Positions 47,936 to 59,309 of a DNA stretch of 64,000 nucleotides are shown here, one piece after another. Made by a program: the position numbers and the translations under genes. The stretch's first letter is position 1. Each line of letters starts with the position of its first letter. The DNA is taken from contig NC_052138.2 of NCBI RefSeq assembly GCF_016086655.4, positions 13,702,001-13,766,000 of the forward strand, written 5' to 3'. The DNA is from Lepeophtheirus salmonis (lineage: Eukaryota; Arthropoda; Copepoda; Siphonostomatoida; Caligidae). The notes below the pieces were generated by a model. That model saw only the letters and a program-made list of their open reading frames with translations. It searched no databases and was not told the DNA's origin.

Positions 47936-48125
47936 GATCCTCAAAAGTGCAAATTGTCCGAATAAAAGAGTTTCCTCTCCTTCTATTCCAAAAATGCAGG
48001 TAGTTGTCATCATCTTAAATCACCATTTAAAATCTCAATAATGACTAAAACCAAAAACTAACATACGTTATAGGTTTAGTGACAATTTGTTTACACGGTT
48101 TTTTTTTTGTTGTTGTGTATAATTG

Positions 48126-48695
48126 ATAAGTATGGAACAGAGCAAAAGAGATGTCGTTATTACTCTCTTCCTCGTGGGCCATGAAGCAAAGGGCATTACA
48201 AAGCTCCTAAATTCCCATAATCCAGCTGTTTATCGTATTATAGGCAGATTTCAACAATCTGGCAATTTTTCAAAGAAGAAACATAAGCCCTTGGAAAGAT
48301 AAGAAACGCACTCAACAATTCTTGGCTGGTTTCAGAGGATCGGTAACAACATTCCCTGGTTCTCCAATGAATAAGTTGGCAAAAGATCATCATGTGAGTA
48401 AAGCAAGCATCTATCAAGCTCTTTCTAATTATTCTACCTCCCCACTTATCGCCTAAAGTATTGTCATCTACTCATTGATCTAATGAAGGGCAAAAGAGTG
48501 ATCCATGGGAAGATACTTTTTTCCTTTCTAAAATCCATAGACGTTACCTTCTTATTTAACACCCAAAATGGCTAGGTTATATATCTTTATTGGTTTAGTG
48601 TTGGGCTAAGAATCAACCAAGATGTTTAAAAGTTTTACAAAAAGTCATTGACCAAAATGGAGGTCACAGTAAATACAAGTGTTTTGTCTATATCT
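48126..48695 (+). mobile_element. Internally deleted mariner relic with N-terminus and C-terminus
   Basis: An ATG at 48132 opens MEQSKRDVVITLFLVGHEAK, then GITKLLNSHNPAVYRIIGRF and QQSGNF, up to a stop at 48300. This is the first helix-turn-helix. In the next frame it reads RTQQFLAGFRGSVTTFPGSP and MNKLAKDHHVSKASIYQAL, the second helix-turn-helix. Then come LIDLMKGKRVIHGKILFSFL and KS (48470-48535), the segment before the first Asp. The catalytic core is missing. From about 48630 VLQKVIDQNGGHSKYK gives the C-terminus. The DNA-binding domain is the best preserved of all relics in the window, with a single frame change between its two halves. Confidence 0.8.
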
Positions 48696-49544
48696 CTATA
48701 TCAAATTTTATAAAAACATCTTATTCGTTTTAACCCTTATAAAAATACATTATAAGGGTTATTCTCCGAGAACAATTTATCTTAAATAGTCTGTATTTTC
48801 TTCGCTTAGCAAAAAAAATCCATATTATTAAAAGGTTATAAAGATTGGATTTCAATTTAACGCTGTAGCTGTCTCAAATTTCGAAATGGAAGGATAAAGT
48901 ATGACGTGCGGGCAAACATATTCAGTGTAAAAAAAATAATTTTGAATTTGCTACCAAATTATGTGTACACAAACTCTTAATATCATTATAAAACATTATT
49001 TATTCTTATAATTTTGTGTAATTCCTTCATTTTTTTTCCAAGTCATACCCACACATCAAGTATTAAACAAAAAGTAAGACATATAACAAAAAGAAAAAAA
49101 AAGAACTATATTGTACCTCAGGGAAAGATGGATGTAAGATATGATATGTACACGTTTTTGCGTTTGTGTAGTATTCATACTGGTATAATATTTTTTTATG
49201 ATTAGAGTCTTGTTTTAATTTGTATATGAATGTACAAGCATTTTAGCTTCACTGTACATATACAATGTGGGCTGTAACATTTTGAAAACACAACGTTAGA
49301 CATGTATACCAGGCAACTCCCTCCCTCTTTTTCCCGAGTTTTTATGGATTTTAAATTTAATTACAAATATAATAACAAAAATTATCAAAATCATGAAACG
49401 AACATCAAAAGAAAACAAATATTTATGTATTAAAATACACGTGTCCCGTCAACACAAAAGACAGCTAGAATTTGTTTCTTAAAATTGAGTGTGGATTACA
49501 TTTGTACTCTTATAGGAGTTAAGAAGGTTTTATTTTAAAGGTCT
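48696..49544. other. Spacer without recognisable genes
   Basis: AT-rich. The 63-codon frame at 49014-49205 shows no family motif. Confidence 0.45.
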
Positions 49545-49549
49545 ATATA

Positions 49550-50257
49550 GGGTGTTAAGATCGAATGGATGCTTGTGTGCGCGAGTGGTTTTGTTATGAT
49601 GCAGCCGTCTGATGGCTTCTATTTTTTCCCCCTGCAGAAACGTTGTTGTATCAACAAACTTTGTCGAAGTTTTGGGCATCATAGCGATAGCTGCTACAAT
49701 TCAATAAAGGATATTGAATTTACAGAGGAGGAACGGCATTCTACCGTGATGTTGTCCATAACAACATGGAGATTTCAAAATGGGAGCTCTCAAATGTAAT
49801 GCTGGAGATCTAGCAAGGGTCTAGCACCAAGATTCACCACCTTGTCATGTATCAGACCGGTAGATGAACTGGTGGAGTGAGGACTGCTATGACTTCATTG
49901 GGAAGAATAGAATTCACCCTACAGTTCGGATCTGAATGCAATGGATTATTTTGTCTGGGACTACGTTGAATCTGAAACAAATGGAACATATCGATCAATC
50001 AAGGACTCTCTAATTGTCTCTATCATAAAGACAATGACCAACATGCTAAGGAGCTACCTCGTCAAAACACCTGGTCTTCCTTCCGAGCCCGGATCCACAC
50101 TGTAATTGATGCTGGAGGCAGAAACACCAAATGTTCTCGGTTTCAACATTGATAAATACAATTTAAGCAAATTTTCAAGTATATCCTCCCAAAAATATGG
50201 CCTCAGTGGCAATTTAAAGATGTTTGAATAGTGAACCAATTAGATCTTAACGCACTC
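49550..50257 (+). mobile_element. Mariner relic with both ends and flanking TA
   Basis: The left end gggtgttaagatcgaatgg (49550, preceded by TA) matches the inverted right end gagtgcgttaagatctaatt read from 50257 (followed by TA), allowing one indel. Inside, 49610-49690 has a decayed SDGxxFFP-type segment. From about 49925 one frame reads SDLNAMDYFVWDYVESETNG, the third-Asp motif with the Asp kept. Near 50062 TWSSFRARIHTVIDAGG is the C-terminal helix and Gly pair. Stops and frameshifts separate them, and the N-terminal half is absent. The element is 708 bp against about 1.25 kb for a complete one. Confidence 0.8.
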
Positions 50258-50334
50258 TAAGTTTCTTGAATCGAATAAAAATCCAACACTATTGCTGAAA
50301 TTCCTGTGTGTAATCCAAGTAATTTCAATGAAAA

Positions 50335-50695
50335 GCCTGTAATTGACGCAATATGTCGTGCATCAAAATGAAGTAAAAGAATACATTTTTGATTTTGTTC
50401 TTTTCTTGATTTTTGTTCAAGGTTGTTTCTATATTGACGCAATACATTGTATTCTTCAACATTTCGTTTATTTCTAAAAACAAATTATTCTGATCACTTC
50501 TTTGGATACACTGCAAATTGTACATTAATTAAAAATAAAAACATTTCCACAAAGATATTGTTAAAATTGATATATTTTCAATGAAATATTGGGTTGTACC
50601 GTAAATATGAATTATAAACGGGATTTTCTTCTTTTCTTGATTTTTGATCTTGACGCACCAAACATTATATAGGTTTAATGCATGAGTAATTGTTT
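50335..50695. repeat. Loose repeats of a gacgcaat/cttgattttt motif
   Basis: attgacgcaatatgtcgtgc (50342), attgacgcaatacattgtat (50433) and cttgacgcaccaaacattat (50651), with ttcttttcttgatttttg at 50399 and 50631. A third relative is at 2335-2380. Confidence 0.45.
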
Positions 50696-50699
50696 TATA

Positions 50700-52015
50700 A
50701 AGGATCCGAAGAGATTTCATAAATTACTGTAGAATAGACCAGGTAGGGATTCAATACTTTTTGTGTTAGGCACTGGTTTGACTTAGACTAGTTACATTTT
50801 TACACAACTTTCATGGATATATTTAAAAAAATTCAAGGGAAGTAGCTTTTTAACAAATTCTATTGGAATGCGACTCGTCAAATATTGTACCTTTCCCTGT
50901 AAAGCAATATCGCCAGCCCTTTTTCCTTTTGCTTTCCTCAAAAATGTTGTTTTTCAAATCGCTTCACTCATCCCAATCTGTAACAAACTTTGCATCTTCC
51001 ATGAAATCAAATCATTTAATTTAATTCAACCATGGAAAATTCTACAAATCAAAGAAGAAATATATAATGTGTCACTTGAAATAATGATAAACTAAGGTAG
51101 TCTGTGGTGGTGCCTCGTAATTTTTCCTTTAAGTATTTTGTCTCTGGACATTTCGCCTTAAACCCATTTTTCCTCAGGGATATTTCGCCTTGATATATAA
51201 ATAAATGAGGTTTATTAGTCGTTAGTGTTTATTTTTGCTTAAAATTGATGCTCCTTTAGAATTTTCTAAATCAAAGTAATGTAAAATGTATTACTATAAA
51301 ATGCATTAAATGTTTCTTTATTATCCGAATAATTATGAAATTACACGTTTGCCTAATATTATACGTATTTTTCAAACCATGAGTATTTTCCAATATGAAT
51401 AATCCGTTATATCTATGTAGTGTGAGTAGCTCTTCTATTTGAATCGTTGTCGTGTTTTTTTGTTTTTTTAATCAAAAACATTTTATTAACTATGTTGTCT
51501 TTGATTTGAATTTATTACATGGCGAAATTTTGATAGTATGTATACATAAAAATTTAGAGCATACTCCCTCATTTTTCTGACAGAAAGCAATCATTTAATA
51601 TTTAAACATTACATAGTTTGATTAAAAAAATTCATTAATTTCAACCAAAAAATGCAATAAAAATGTACATCTTATTTATTTGTATATTAAGGAGAAATAT
51701 CCTTGAGGCAAAATGTTCGAAGGCGGAATAGTTTAAACAAACGTTAGAGATAGGAAAAAAATGTGTGCTACTATATATAATCTATTTGACAAAGTATTGC
51801 TCGAAATCAGAAAGCCCCATATTAGACATTTTGTATCCCAACCAACTTTTAGTACAAAATAATGATTATATGATAATAATAATTTGTAAGCCATTGAACA
51901 ATATTTGTACATATGTACATACATGGTCTTTTCGGAAGGGAAGGGGACATTATTTATATTATTAAATAAAGAGACATGCACAATTAGAGGTTTATATCAA
52001 AATTATATTAGTTTA
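50700..52015. other. Stretch without recognisable genes
   Basis: AT-rich. 51110-51200 and 51685-51730 share short phrases (ttttgtctctggacatttcg, tatttcgccttga; complement of atatccttgaggcaaaatgt), suggesting a decayed inverted repeat of about 600 bp. The opposed frames at 51733-51981 are mutual antisense. Confidence 0.4.
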
Positions 52016-52019
52016 ACAA

Positions 52020-52410
52020 AAATATTTTAATACCCTCACAATTTGAAGAATGTTTTGGAGGAGAGAAGCTTAGCTGTGATGATGTGTCATTAGATCAGTT
52101 ATAATCAGATGTGACGAAGAAGGAAGGGGACAAAAAATGTAAAAAGGACATTTTTGATTCTAAAATTCTACTCATAGTCCAACCAGGACTTACAATTATA
52201 AATGTGCAACAGATCCTCAAGGTTACTCTTCGTCTTTTATGAGCACATAAAAATGTTCAATGACGGCTTGAATATAGTTGAAAATTAAGTTCACTCCTCA
52301 ACCATTCAATACTTACGGCAAGAGGTTAAGAAAAGAAAATTAATTCTTCGATTTCCCAACTCCAAAAAAGGGGCAATCAAAAAAAATGCACCCGATTTTC
52401 ATTACTTCTA
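52020..52410 (+). repeat. Interspersed family A, long copy
   Basis: Head: cacaatttgaagaatgtttt, ggaggagagaagcttagctg. Middle: ttctactcatagtccaacca, ggacttacaattata. Tail: tcttttatgagcacataaaa, cctcaaccattcaatactta; then gcacccgattttcattactt. Colinear with 32155-32830 without the internal insert. Confidence 0.75.
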
Positions 52411-53385
52411 AATATATTACTGCCTTTGTATTTTGATATTAATTTAGAAATTTGTAAAATAAAATAAATATTTTTTTATAGTCTTGAATCGGATAAAAAA
52501 AAATTGGGGAAACTCTGCATATATTTATTAATGGATCAACTTTATTTATTAGTGGACAAATTGCAACTTTGTCTTGTCCTTGGATTAAAATGGTGTGTCA
52601 TGGATTGCTTTTATCTCGAGGAGAATGAAAATTGCCTTTATAATACGTTATAATTTTTTTTTGTGGACTACAAATAAATTCTTTAAAAATTATTATTTTA
52701 CAACATCTACGTGCTTTAGTGCTATTTTCTACCTTTAAGAATATGATTTTTTATTTATATATATTTTAGAGACTTTTACAATAATTAATGCTGATCACAT
52801 TAGTGATCAGACATAATGAATAACCTGAATGAAGAAATTAAAAAATAAATTTGTATATAAATAAAAAACTGTTTTTATCATCTATGATCATAATTTTTAA
52901 ATTTCATTGATCATGAAATTTTGCAGTTTTGGGATCATTTTTACATCGTGATTGATCCTCCAAAGGATGTGGTTTGGATTATGTATTATGCTGGGTAAAA
53001 ATTTGAAGTAGGTTTCACTCACAAAAGAAATTTTACGACGGGGATTGGTATTATTGCCAATTCTATGAACATTTTGATCACTATTTGGAACTAATCATCC
53101 TCATCTTTGAAGGATCTTAATAAAAGATAAATGCATAAAATGTGGTTTTAAGGTACATTTTTGTCTAGATTCAAAGAATATTTTAATAGTTTATGTATCT
53201 TTTTCGAATCGGAAAAATTAATTTGTAAGTACATCAAATTGACGAAAAATAAACCTTTTATTTTTGAAATCTATATAATAGATTTATCATGTTTAATCAG
53301 AATGGTAAAAATCATAGTTTGTTGTAAAGTTGAGACTTAAAAAATTCTCTTTGAAAGAGGGCCTTAAAAATATTAATATATGTGG
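52411..53385. other. Stretch without recognisable genes
   Basis: AT-rich. gctgatcacattagtgatca at 52790-52810 is a small inverted repeat. Nothing else was assigned. Confidence 0.45.
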
Positions 53386-53387
53386 GT

Positions 53388-53735
53388 GGTCTGAAAAGTT
53401 TTCGACCTAACAAAGACAAATGACTTATATTGTGAATTTTTATATTTATTTTTGAACATGGTCTCATTGTAATTCTACACACTTCTCCAAGCAATATTAC
53501 CATATCGTCTACCCGTCCAAATAGAACTCTGCGTTTTTCTCTGCAAAATAATTGTTCACGAAGGTGCTAGCCTCTTCATTAGACAAAAATCTTTACAGTC
53601 CACTGTTTGGACTGTATTTTTTTCTGGCGTTTAATGGTGTATCCATGTTTCATTTACAGAAATTAGTCTGCGAAAAAACTCAGATTTATTGCACCGAAAC
53701 TGCACCAACAGGTTGATACTCGATTTTGTCCATCT
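53388..53735 (-). mobile_element. Internally deleted mariner of a classic (irritans/mauritiana-like) type
   Basis: The minus strand starts at ATG 53733: MDKIEYQPVGAVSV, then a stop. It jumps to RLISVNETWIHH (about 53655-53690), the first catalytic motif VDETWIHHYTPE with Asp changed to Asn. After a second gap it reads NEEASTFVNNYFAEKNAEFY (about 53515-53580) and LEKCVELQ, a stop and DHVQK, the usual mariner C-terminus. The right-hand end of the transposase is followed by ttaggtcgaaaacttttcag, read on the minus strand from 53410, a characteristic inverted-repeat end. The second and third catalytic Asp are missing. This subfamily differs from the maT-like relics in the rest of the window. Confidence 0.8.
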
Positions 53736-54317
53736 TCACAAAAACACACAAACTACACCTTATAAATGAAATTGATATCAATATGATTGAAATGAGTAAT
53801 TTATGCATTATATACATAAAGTAAACTGAAGGACTCTTATCAATGAAATAGTTTTATTAATGTAAGAGACGAAGCTGATTTGACTTAAGGAGAAAAGGAC
53901 TCAAAAAATTTCAATGAAGGGGAGTAGATGGAGAATGATAACTCTTTCTGTTCTTCACTGGGTATTTCAGTCGATTATTCAGTCTTTTTATTGAACTCCT
54001 CAGTTCCTATAGAAGTATATGATGATTTTGTAGAAGACATGGAGGAATTAAAGTATTCTTGAGCATAGTGGCAATGATTTACGAGGTCAACAGTCACTAT
54101 CACATACCTTGTTGCTCAGGGGGGATCTACACAATGGGCAATCCTTTCATTAAAGGACATGAGATCCACCGAGTAAGGCACAAAAAAATGATGTCTCTTG
54201 AACAGAACCTGAAGAGAGGATCAGAAGGCTAGGATATTCAAATAAAAAAATATGAACTTTAGGAACCATGGGTAAATGTATATCCTATTAATTAAGACAC
54301 TTCACTAATAATAGTTA

Positions 54318-54530
54318 TTAACAGATGGACTGAAAAGTCCTGAGCTTCTCACATAGATGGCACTATTTTTATTATTTTTTTTTAATTAATCCCATTTCCA
54401 GTTAGTATGAACCTTTAAAAGACAGCTGCCAAAATTTCATGACAATTTGTTCTTTAGTCTGTGAATTATTGTACTAAGTGTGACGCTAATTGTGTTATTT
54501 ACAAAACAATTAATAATGACCAAAATTTCA
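54318..54530 (+). mobile_element. Mariner 5' end fragment
   Basis: gatggactgaaaagtcctga, gcttctcacatagatggcac, tatttttatt, then tatgaacctttaaaagacag, ctgccaaaatttcatgacaa and ttgttctttagtctgtgaat. From family knowledge this is the terminus and leader of classic mariner elements. An ATG follows near 54517 but the frame closes at once, so only the leader survives. The related transposase remnant at 53388-53735 is in the opposite orientation. Confidence 0.6.
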
Positions 54531-56399
54531 ACCAACTTCAATTGATATCCTTTTGAACAAATAAATATAATTTTTTCAGAAATAATTATAAATATATTTA
54601 ATTGCAATATTTAATAACGCTCAATTTATTATTTTTACCAAAAAAGAAAAAAAATGCGTTAATTTCAAGTATATGGACAGTAATCAAGTAAATACTCAGT
54701 TCTTTCTTTAAAAATGTAAATTTTCAAAACTTTAGGGCCGTTCAACTACCTCTAAATACTTTTCAAAACTGTCCAAACTTTTCTCAATTGCTTTTTTGTA
54801 CAATTAGGAATTATTTTTTTAACTAAGCCATTTACTTTTCCAAAAAACTGAAATTATGGTCGCTCTAATGCCTAGCTTTATGGATATGTATCAAGATATT
54901 AGAACACATGCAAATTGAAATTTGTTGTCTTGTATTATTTCCCAATGATTTCTTCAAAAATATCAAAGCGACAGAAGGCAAAAAAAGTCTTGTTGTAGTG
55001 TAATTAGTTTTATTTTTGAAGGATAAGTTAAGATATCCCAATGTAAATCTCCTCGTGCTAACTTTAAATTCAGTTGGGCAGAGTCTAGGAGAACCGGATG
55101 ATTCCGTGCACTTACACAATCTTTATATGATAGAAAATTAATTTACAATCAAATTTTAAAAAATTAGATCGATATGAAATTTGACTACCATTAATCATTA
55201 TAAATATTTTTCCACATTATTTTTTTACAAGTGGTAAAAGTGTACAAATTCACCCAAACAATCCTGTGATAGCACCCATAAAAATTCCCAAAAAATTTAA
55301 TTTTGACACAAAATGGGCTTTTTCTAAAACATTACCATAATGAAATGTTCGAACGTTTTATGAATCCTATTACGAATCAGATTTTTTTTGAACAAATTCC
55401 AACGCATAAACAAATACAAATCTAAAACTTCACTAGACTGTGATACCTTTATTAAAAGTAAAGAATAGTTTAACTTTTCTAAAACAGGATTTTGCAAATT
55501 TGGATATTTGGGGGACTACATCTTCTCCAGCCACCCTCTGCGTACGCCTCTGTTCTGTGTTTCTTTTCTTTAGAAATAACGTTATTGCATTAACTTTTTC
55601 ATTTAATGGTGATGGTAAAGGTCTATCACTAACATTTCATCCAAGAAAGTCAATATACTGTAATATATCATAATTAAATGGATGTATTCCCAATCCACAC
55701 TTTATATTAGACGAAAAACACAAATTACACTATGCATCAAAGTCAGGTTTTTGAGCGTGGATATCAAACATATTTAAATTGAGGTTAATCTTTCTACATC
55801 TAAAATATAAATTACTTATTACGATAAGTAAAATAGTCGACTTAATTTTAGTTAATTTTGAAACATTTTCACGCAACATTTATTTAAATTAAATATTATA
55901 TAAGAAAAATAAAAGTTAAACTAATAAAATCAATCAAAATCGAAGTTTTTTTTTGTTTTTGACAGCAAATCCTTTGAAGTTATAATATTAGGTTTATTCT
56001 TTAGTTTTAGCGATAATATAATGCAATTTAAAAGTAAAAAATTTTAAAAAAACCTTCCATATTATGTGATCCTTTATTTTATTGGATTTTTGTGTGATTA
56101 GACACATTTTTTAAGAATAGGCACAAGTACACTAAAAAATATATATTATCCGCAAGGGGTGTGACTCACTGTCGCTTGGGCTATAATATAAGTATGGATT
56201 GCTTAAGGGGCTAGTATCACTTAAGATTACGTAAATTGTTATTTGGCACCGATGTAATATTTGGCTATTAATAAATCCTAATTAATAATTTCTAAGGTAT
56301 AATAAAGATTTATAGTTTATAGTATTAACATCAAATTTATATTAATATTAATTAATAATATTTTATCTTTACTCATATTTGTAAGTTATAAGTTAGTTA
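54531..56399. other. Long stretch without recognisable genes
   Basis: AT-rich. Frames at 54865-55119 (minus) and 55440-55673 (plus) are slightly GC-richer but show no motif. No repeat copy was assigned. Confidence 0.45.
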
Positions 56400-56404
56400 T
56401 TAAT

Positions 56405-56625
56405 TATAAATATAAGCTATACATATGACATCGCCTTCTGTTGAGACTGGGTGCTCCAGAGAAGGATAATTTCGATTCCCTTCAAATGAAGGTACATGTC
56501 TTAAATGGCTGATTGTTATTAGACAAAAATACTAATGGTTCACTCTGGGGGTCATCACCATACTCTGTATTACGTGAAAAGCACTTCCAGCCAAAAGATT
56601 TCCGATTGCCAAGGCAGACTAGACT
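56405..56625 (+). pseudogene. THAP-like DNA-binding domain remnant
   Basis: One plus-strand frame reads TGCSREG, a stop, FRFPSNEGTCLKWLIVIRQK and Y (about 56445-56530). The next frame reads SPYSVLREKHFQPKDF (about 56555-56602). This follows the THAP consensus order: a Cys near the start, an F-x-F-P motif, a K-W helix, then S-x-x-V-C-x-x-H-F-x-P-x-D-F. The Cys of the C-x-x-H pair is Arg here (LREKHF), so zinc binding would be lost. It lies 0.7-1.3 kb upstream of a DDE-type transposase remnant on the same strand, as in THAP-fused transposases of this group. Confidence 0.7.
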
Positions 56626-56834
56626 CTAACTTCTGTGGAAGGAAAAGTATATAGGCATTTGAAATGAGATTAAGTTCCATCTCTTTTTCCTTGGTCACAA
56701 GTAAGTAAAAATCCAGTTGAGGGGAAATTTTTGTTTGATCAACATTCAAAATGGGGGAACTTAAAGGTCTTTAAATCTTTCTAGTAAATTTTAATTTATA
56801 AACACATACTTTTTATAGAATGGTAACATAATTA

Positions 56835-57060
56835 ATATCGATGAAAACAGAATGATCATGACTCCTAATCTAATCAATACTTGGATGTGTTAGTGGAGGA
56901 CTTTCAGACTGATAATACCAACGAGGATATTTTAACTCCAACACAGGACGAAGTTTACCAATCAGATCCGGTGACCACAAAGGATCAATATGTTCAAACT
57001 ACCTGTACTAAAGAAGAACTCCTTTGAACTATGTTCTCGATTCAAAACTTTGTTAATAAT
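56835..57060 (+). pseudogene. Linker segment of the THAP/DDE transposase
   Basis: The plus strand reads LDVLVEDFQTDNTNEDILTP, then TQDEVYQSDPVTTKDQY (about 56882-56990). It continues VQTTCTKEELL, a stop and TMFSIQNFVNNPSDR. Acidic, Thr/Gln-rich linkers ending in F-S-I-x-x-F-x-x-N-P are what I expect just before the helix-turn-helix of such elements. The frame is open for about 55 codons before its first stop. Confidence 0.5.
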
Positions 57061-57294
57061 CCATCAGATAGATGAATACAATACTATATATCCAGAATAT
57101 TCTATAGAAGGATTCTAAAGTTGCATTTTAAATCAGCATCTTTGATTTGGTAAATGAAAAATGGTATAACTCATTTTTTCTTATATAACAATACTCATAT
57201 TTTTTAAGAGGAATATTCATCCATTTTTAAAATATTCATTACCTATCCTATAGACTGGTATAAATTTGACTGTAAACAATTCAATTTATTTCAG

Positions 57295-57930
57295 CAATCG
57301 CCTACTAAACTGGACTATCTAACTATAGTCACTTCAATTGATACTAAAACAAGGATGATATTGAGAATGGCATTATGTTTAAAATGCACCGTACATCAGT
57401 TGGAAAGGTCTTTAGAACATGGTTGAACTTTATGTACTATCAATTTAAAGAAATTGATCTGTTCTTGCCCAATGACATCATAGAACTCTACATGCCGGAA
57501 GACTTTAATTCGATATTCCTAAATACAAGAATGGATCCTGTATGTCACTGAGGTCAAAATCAACAAATGAAGTAATGTTGCAGATCAAAGAGCAACCTGG
57601 AGTTCCTACAAATATCATCTGCGTATGGTGGCTCCTGTAGTGATCTCCAAAAAAATACTTCAGGAGATGCAATCATGGTAGATAGAGGGGTTATGGTATT
57701 ATGGATTATGTACTTATTTTCCAAACAAAATGTTAGTGAATACTCCAACTTCCATGAGAGGGATTAATCAACTTCCGGGAGCAACAGTCATGAATGACAG
57801 TAAAATTGCTTCTTTTAAATAATATATGTTGAGAGGATCATTGGACTGGCCAAGACCTATAAAATCCTTCAAGGGGAACTCTACCGCCATAAAACTCCCT
57901 CGGCAGGACGTTTTATTTATGTATGTTTCA
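57295..57930 (+). pseudogene. HTH_Tnp_4/DDE_Tnp_4-type transposase remnant
   Basis: In order: LDYLTIVTSIDTK and a decayed L-R-L segment; FKMHRTSVGKVFRTWLNFMY (57379-57440), the helix-turn-helix; LPNDIIELYMPEDFNSIFLN (57465-57525); YVTEVKINK, a stop and SNVADQRATWSSYKYH (57541-57620), where the usual first Asp (I-D-x-T-E) is no longer present. GDAIMVDRG (57664-57690) carries the second Asp. NKMLVNTPTSMRGINQLPGA (57726-57785), NDSKIASF and then VERIIGLAKTYKILQGELYR (57829-57888) carry the expected catalytic Glu in V-E-R. Three frame changes and at least two stops make it inactive. The block is typical of Harbinger-like and related DDE_Tnp_4 elements. Confidence 0.8.
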
Positions 57931-58004
57931 TTTTTTTTAACATAAGAAAAACATTGTATCTCAAAGTGGCAAAAAAAAAAAGTTATGTAAAAAATTTCAA
58001 TTAT

Positions 58005-58345
58005 TTTAATTTTTCGAAAATAATTTCAAAAATCCACATCTATTCACAAAAAATAAAAACTTTTAGAATTTTTTTTTTAAATTCACAGTTTATCTTTACA
58101 CTTTTCCAATTTTTTTTTTTTTTGAAAAAAAATTAATAATCAACTACTCTTCTCACAAAATGATTTTTTTTTGAAAATTTCGAAAATTTATAGCTGTTCA
58201 CACAAAAATTTTCTTATTTAAAAAAAGTTTCAAAAATAAAATATTAAATTTTGGATTTATTTTTTAAATCTATAGCTATCCACGGAAAATTAAATTTTTT
58301 GGGAAAAAAATGAAAAATTAACTTTTTTTAAAAGAAAAAGTTAAC
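58005..58345 (+). repeat. Degenerate A/T tandem array
   Basis: Units contain atccacatctattcacaaaa, attcacagtttatctttaca, atttatagctgttcacacaa and atctatagctatccacggaa, each followed by an A/T run, spaced 60-85 bases. Shared in opposite orientation with 37480-37690. It directly follows the DDE transposase remnant, so it may be that element's subterminal DNA. Confidence 0.6.
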
Positions 58346-59305
58346 TTATTGGGATATTGGGTCTAGTCACTCCCTGCAGACGGTTTTTAAATTTGGTAGT
58401 TAATGGTCATTTAATTGGTTTAAATTCATAAGATTTTCTAAATTTTATAAGCATGAAGCCTCTAAAAACCTTTAAATGTTAAATTATAATATATAATTGT
58501 ACGTATATGAACTAATTAAACTTAATTTAACTTATCATATCTCCCAAGCCCAAAGACTTTAATATTTTTTTTCTAAGGTAAAATATTAATTTTACTTTGT
58601 TCTGATGGAAGTTTTATCAAAATCGAAGGACATAATGCTTGAGATATTTAAGCTCAAGTATTATAGTCAAGCTCAACTATTTTTTTTTTTAACCCTTAAG
58701 AAATTGTTTTATGAGTATCTCATAATAAGTATTATGAGATATCAAAGTATGAATTATAAGCATCCATCAGATATCTGGTTTACAAATACAATACAAAGTG
58801 CATGGGTATTTTATGTTATTTTTGATCAAACTTGATTAAATTACAGATTTAAAATTTTATTCTTATGTTTCCCAGTGGTAAGTTGTTTGAATGACTAAAT
58901 TTTATTCAAATCGGATGATATGGCGAATTTCTTCCTTTGAGCCGTAAATACTTTACACACGATAATTCACGACTGACCCGGTGAAGCGCAATACCGTCCA
59001 AAAAGGGTTTGTATTATATACTCATCCCTTTACAACACTTAATCGTATGATCCAATTTGACCAGTTATTAACAAAAAATACTTAGTTAAAAAAAGGTGAG
59101 AGAATCACGAAATCATTTTTTCCCCAACCTAATACTACAAAAATAAAAATGGATTTAATCTTGGATATTCATTCCAAATGAGTATGTACAACAGTATCTA
59201 TTTTCGTGTTGTAAAGGAAATAGAGCATGTATTTGACACTATTAACGATAAGAAAATACATACACACAGTAAGTGGGCAGAATAAACGAATTATTTAAAC
59301 TGTTT
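58346..59305. other. Spacer without recognisable genes
   Basis: AT-rich. Nothing assigned apart from a short less AT-rich patch at 58965-59010 (cacgactgacccggtgaagc). Confidence 0.45.
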
Positions 59306-59309
59306 CATT

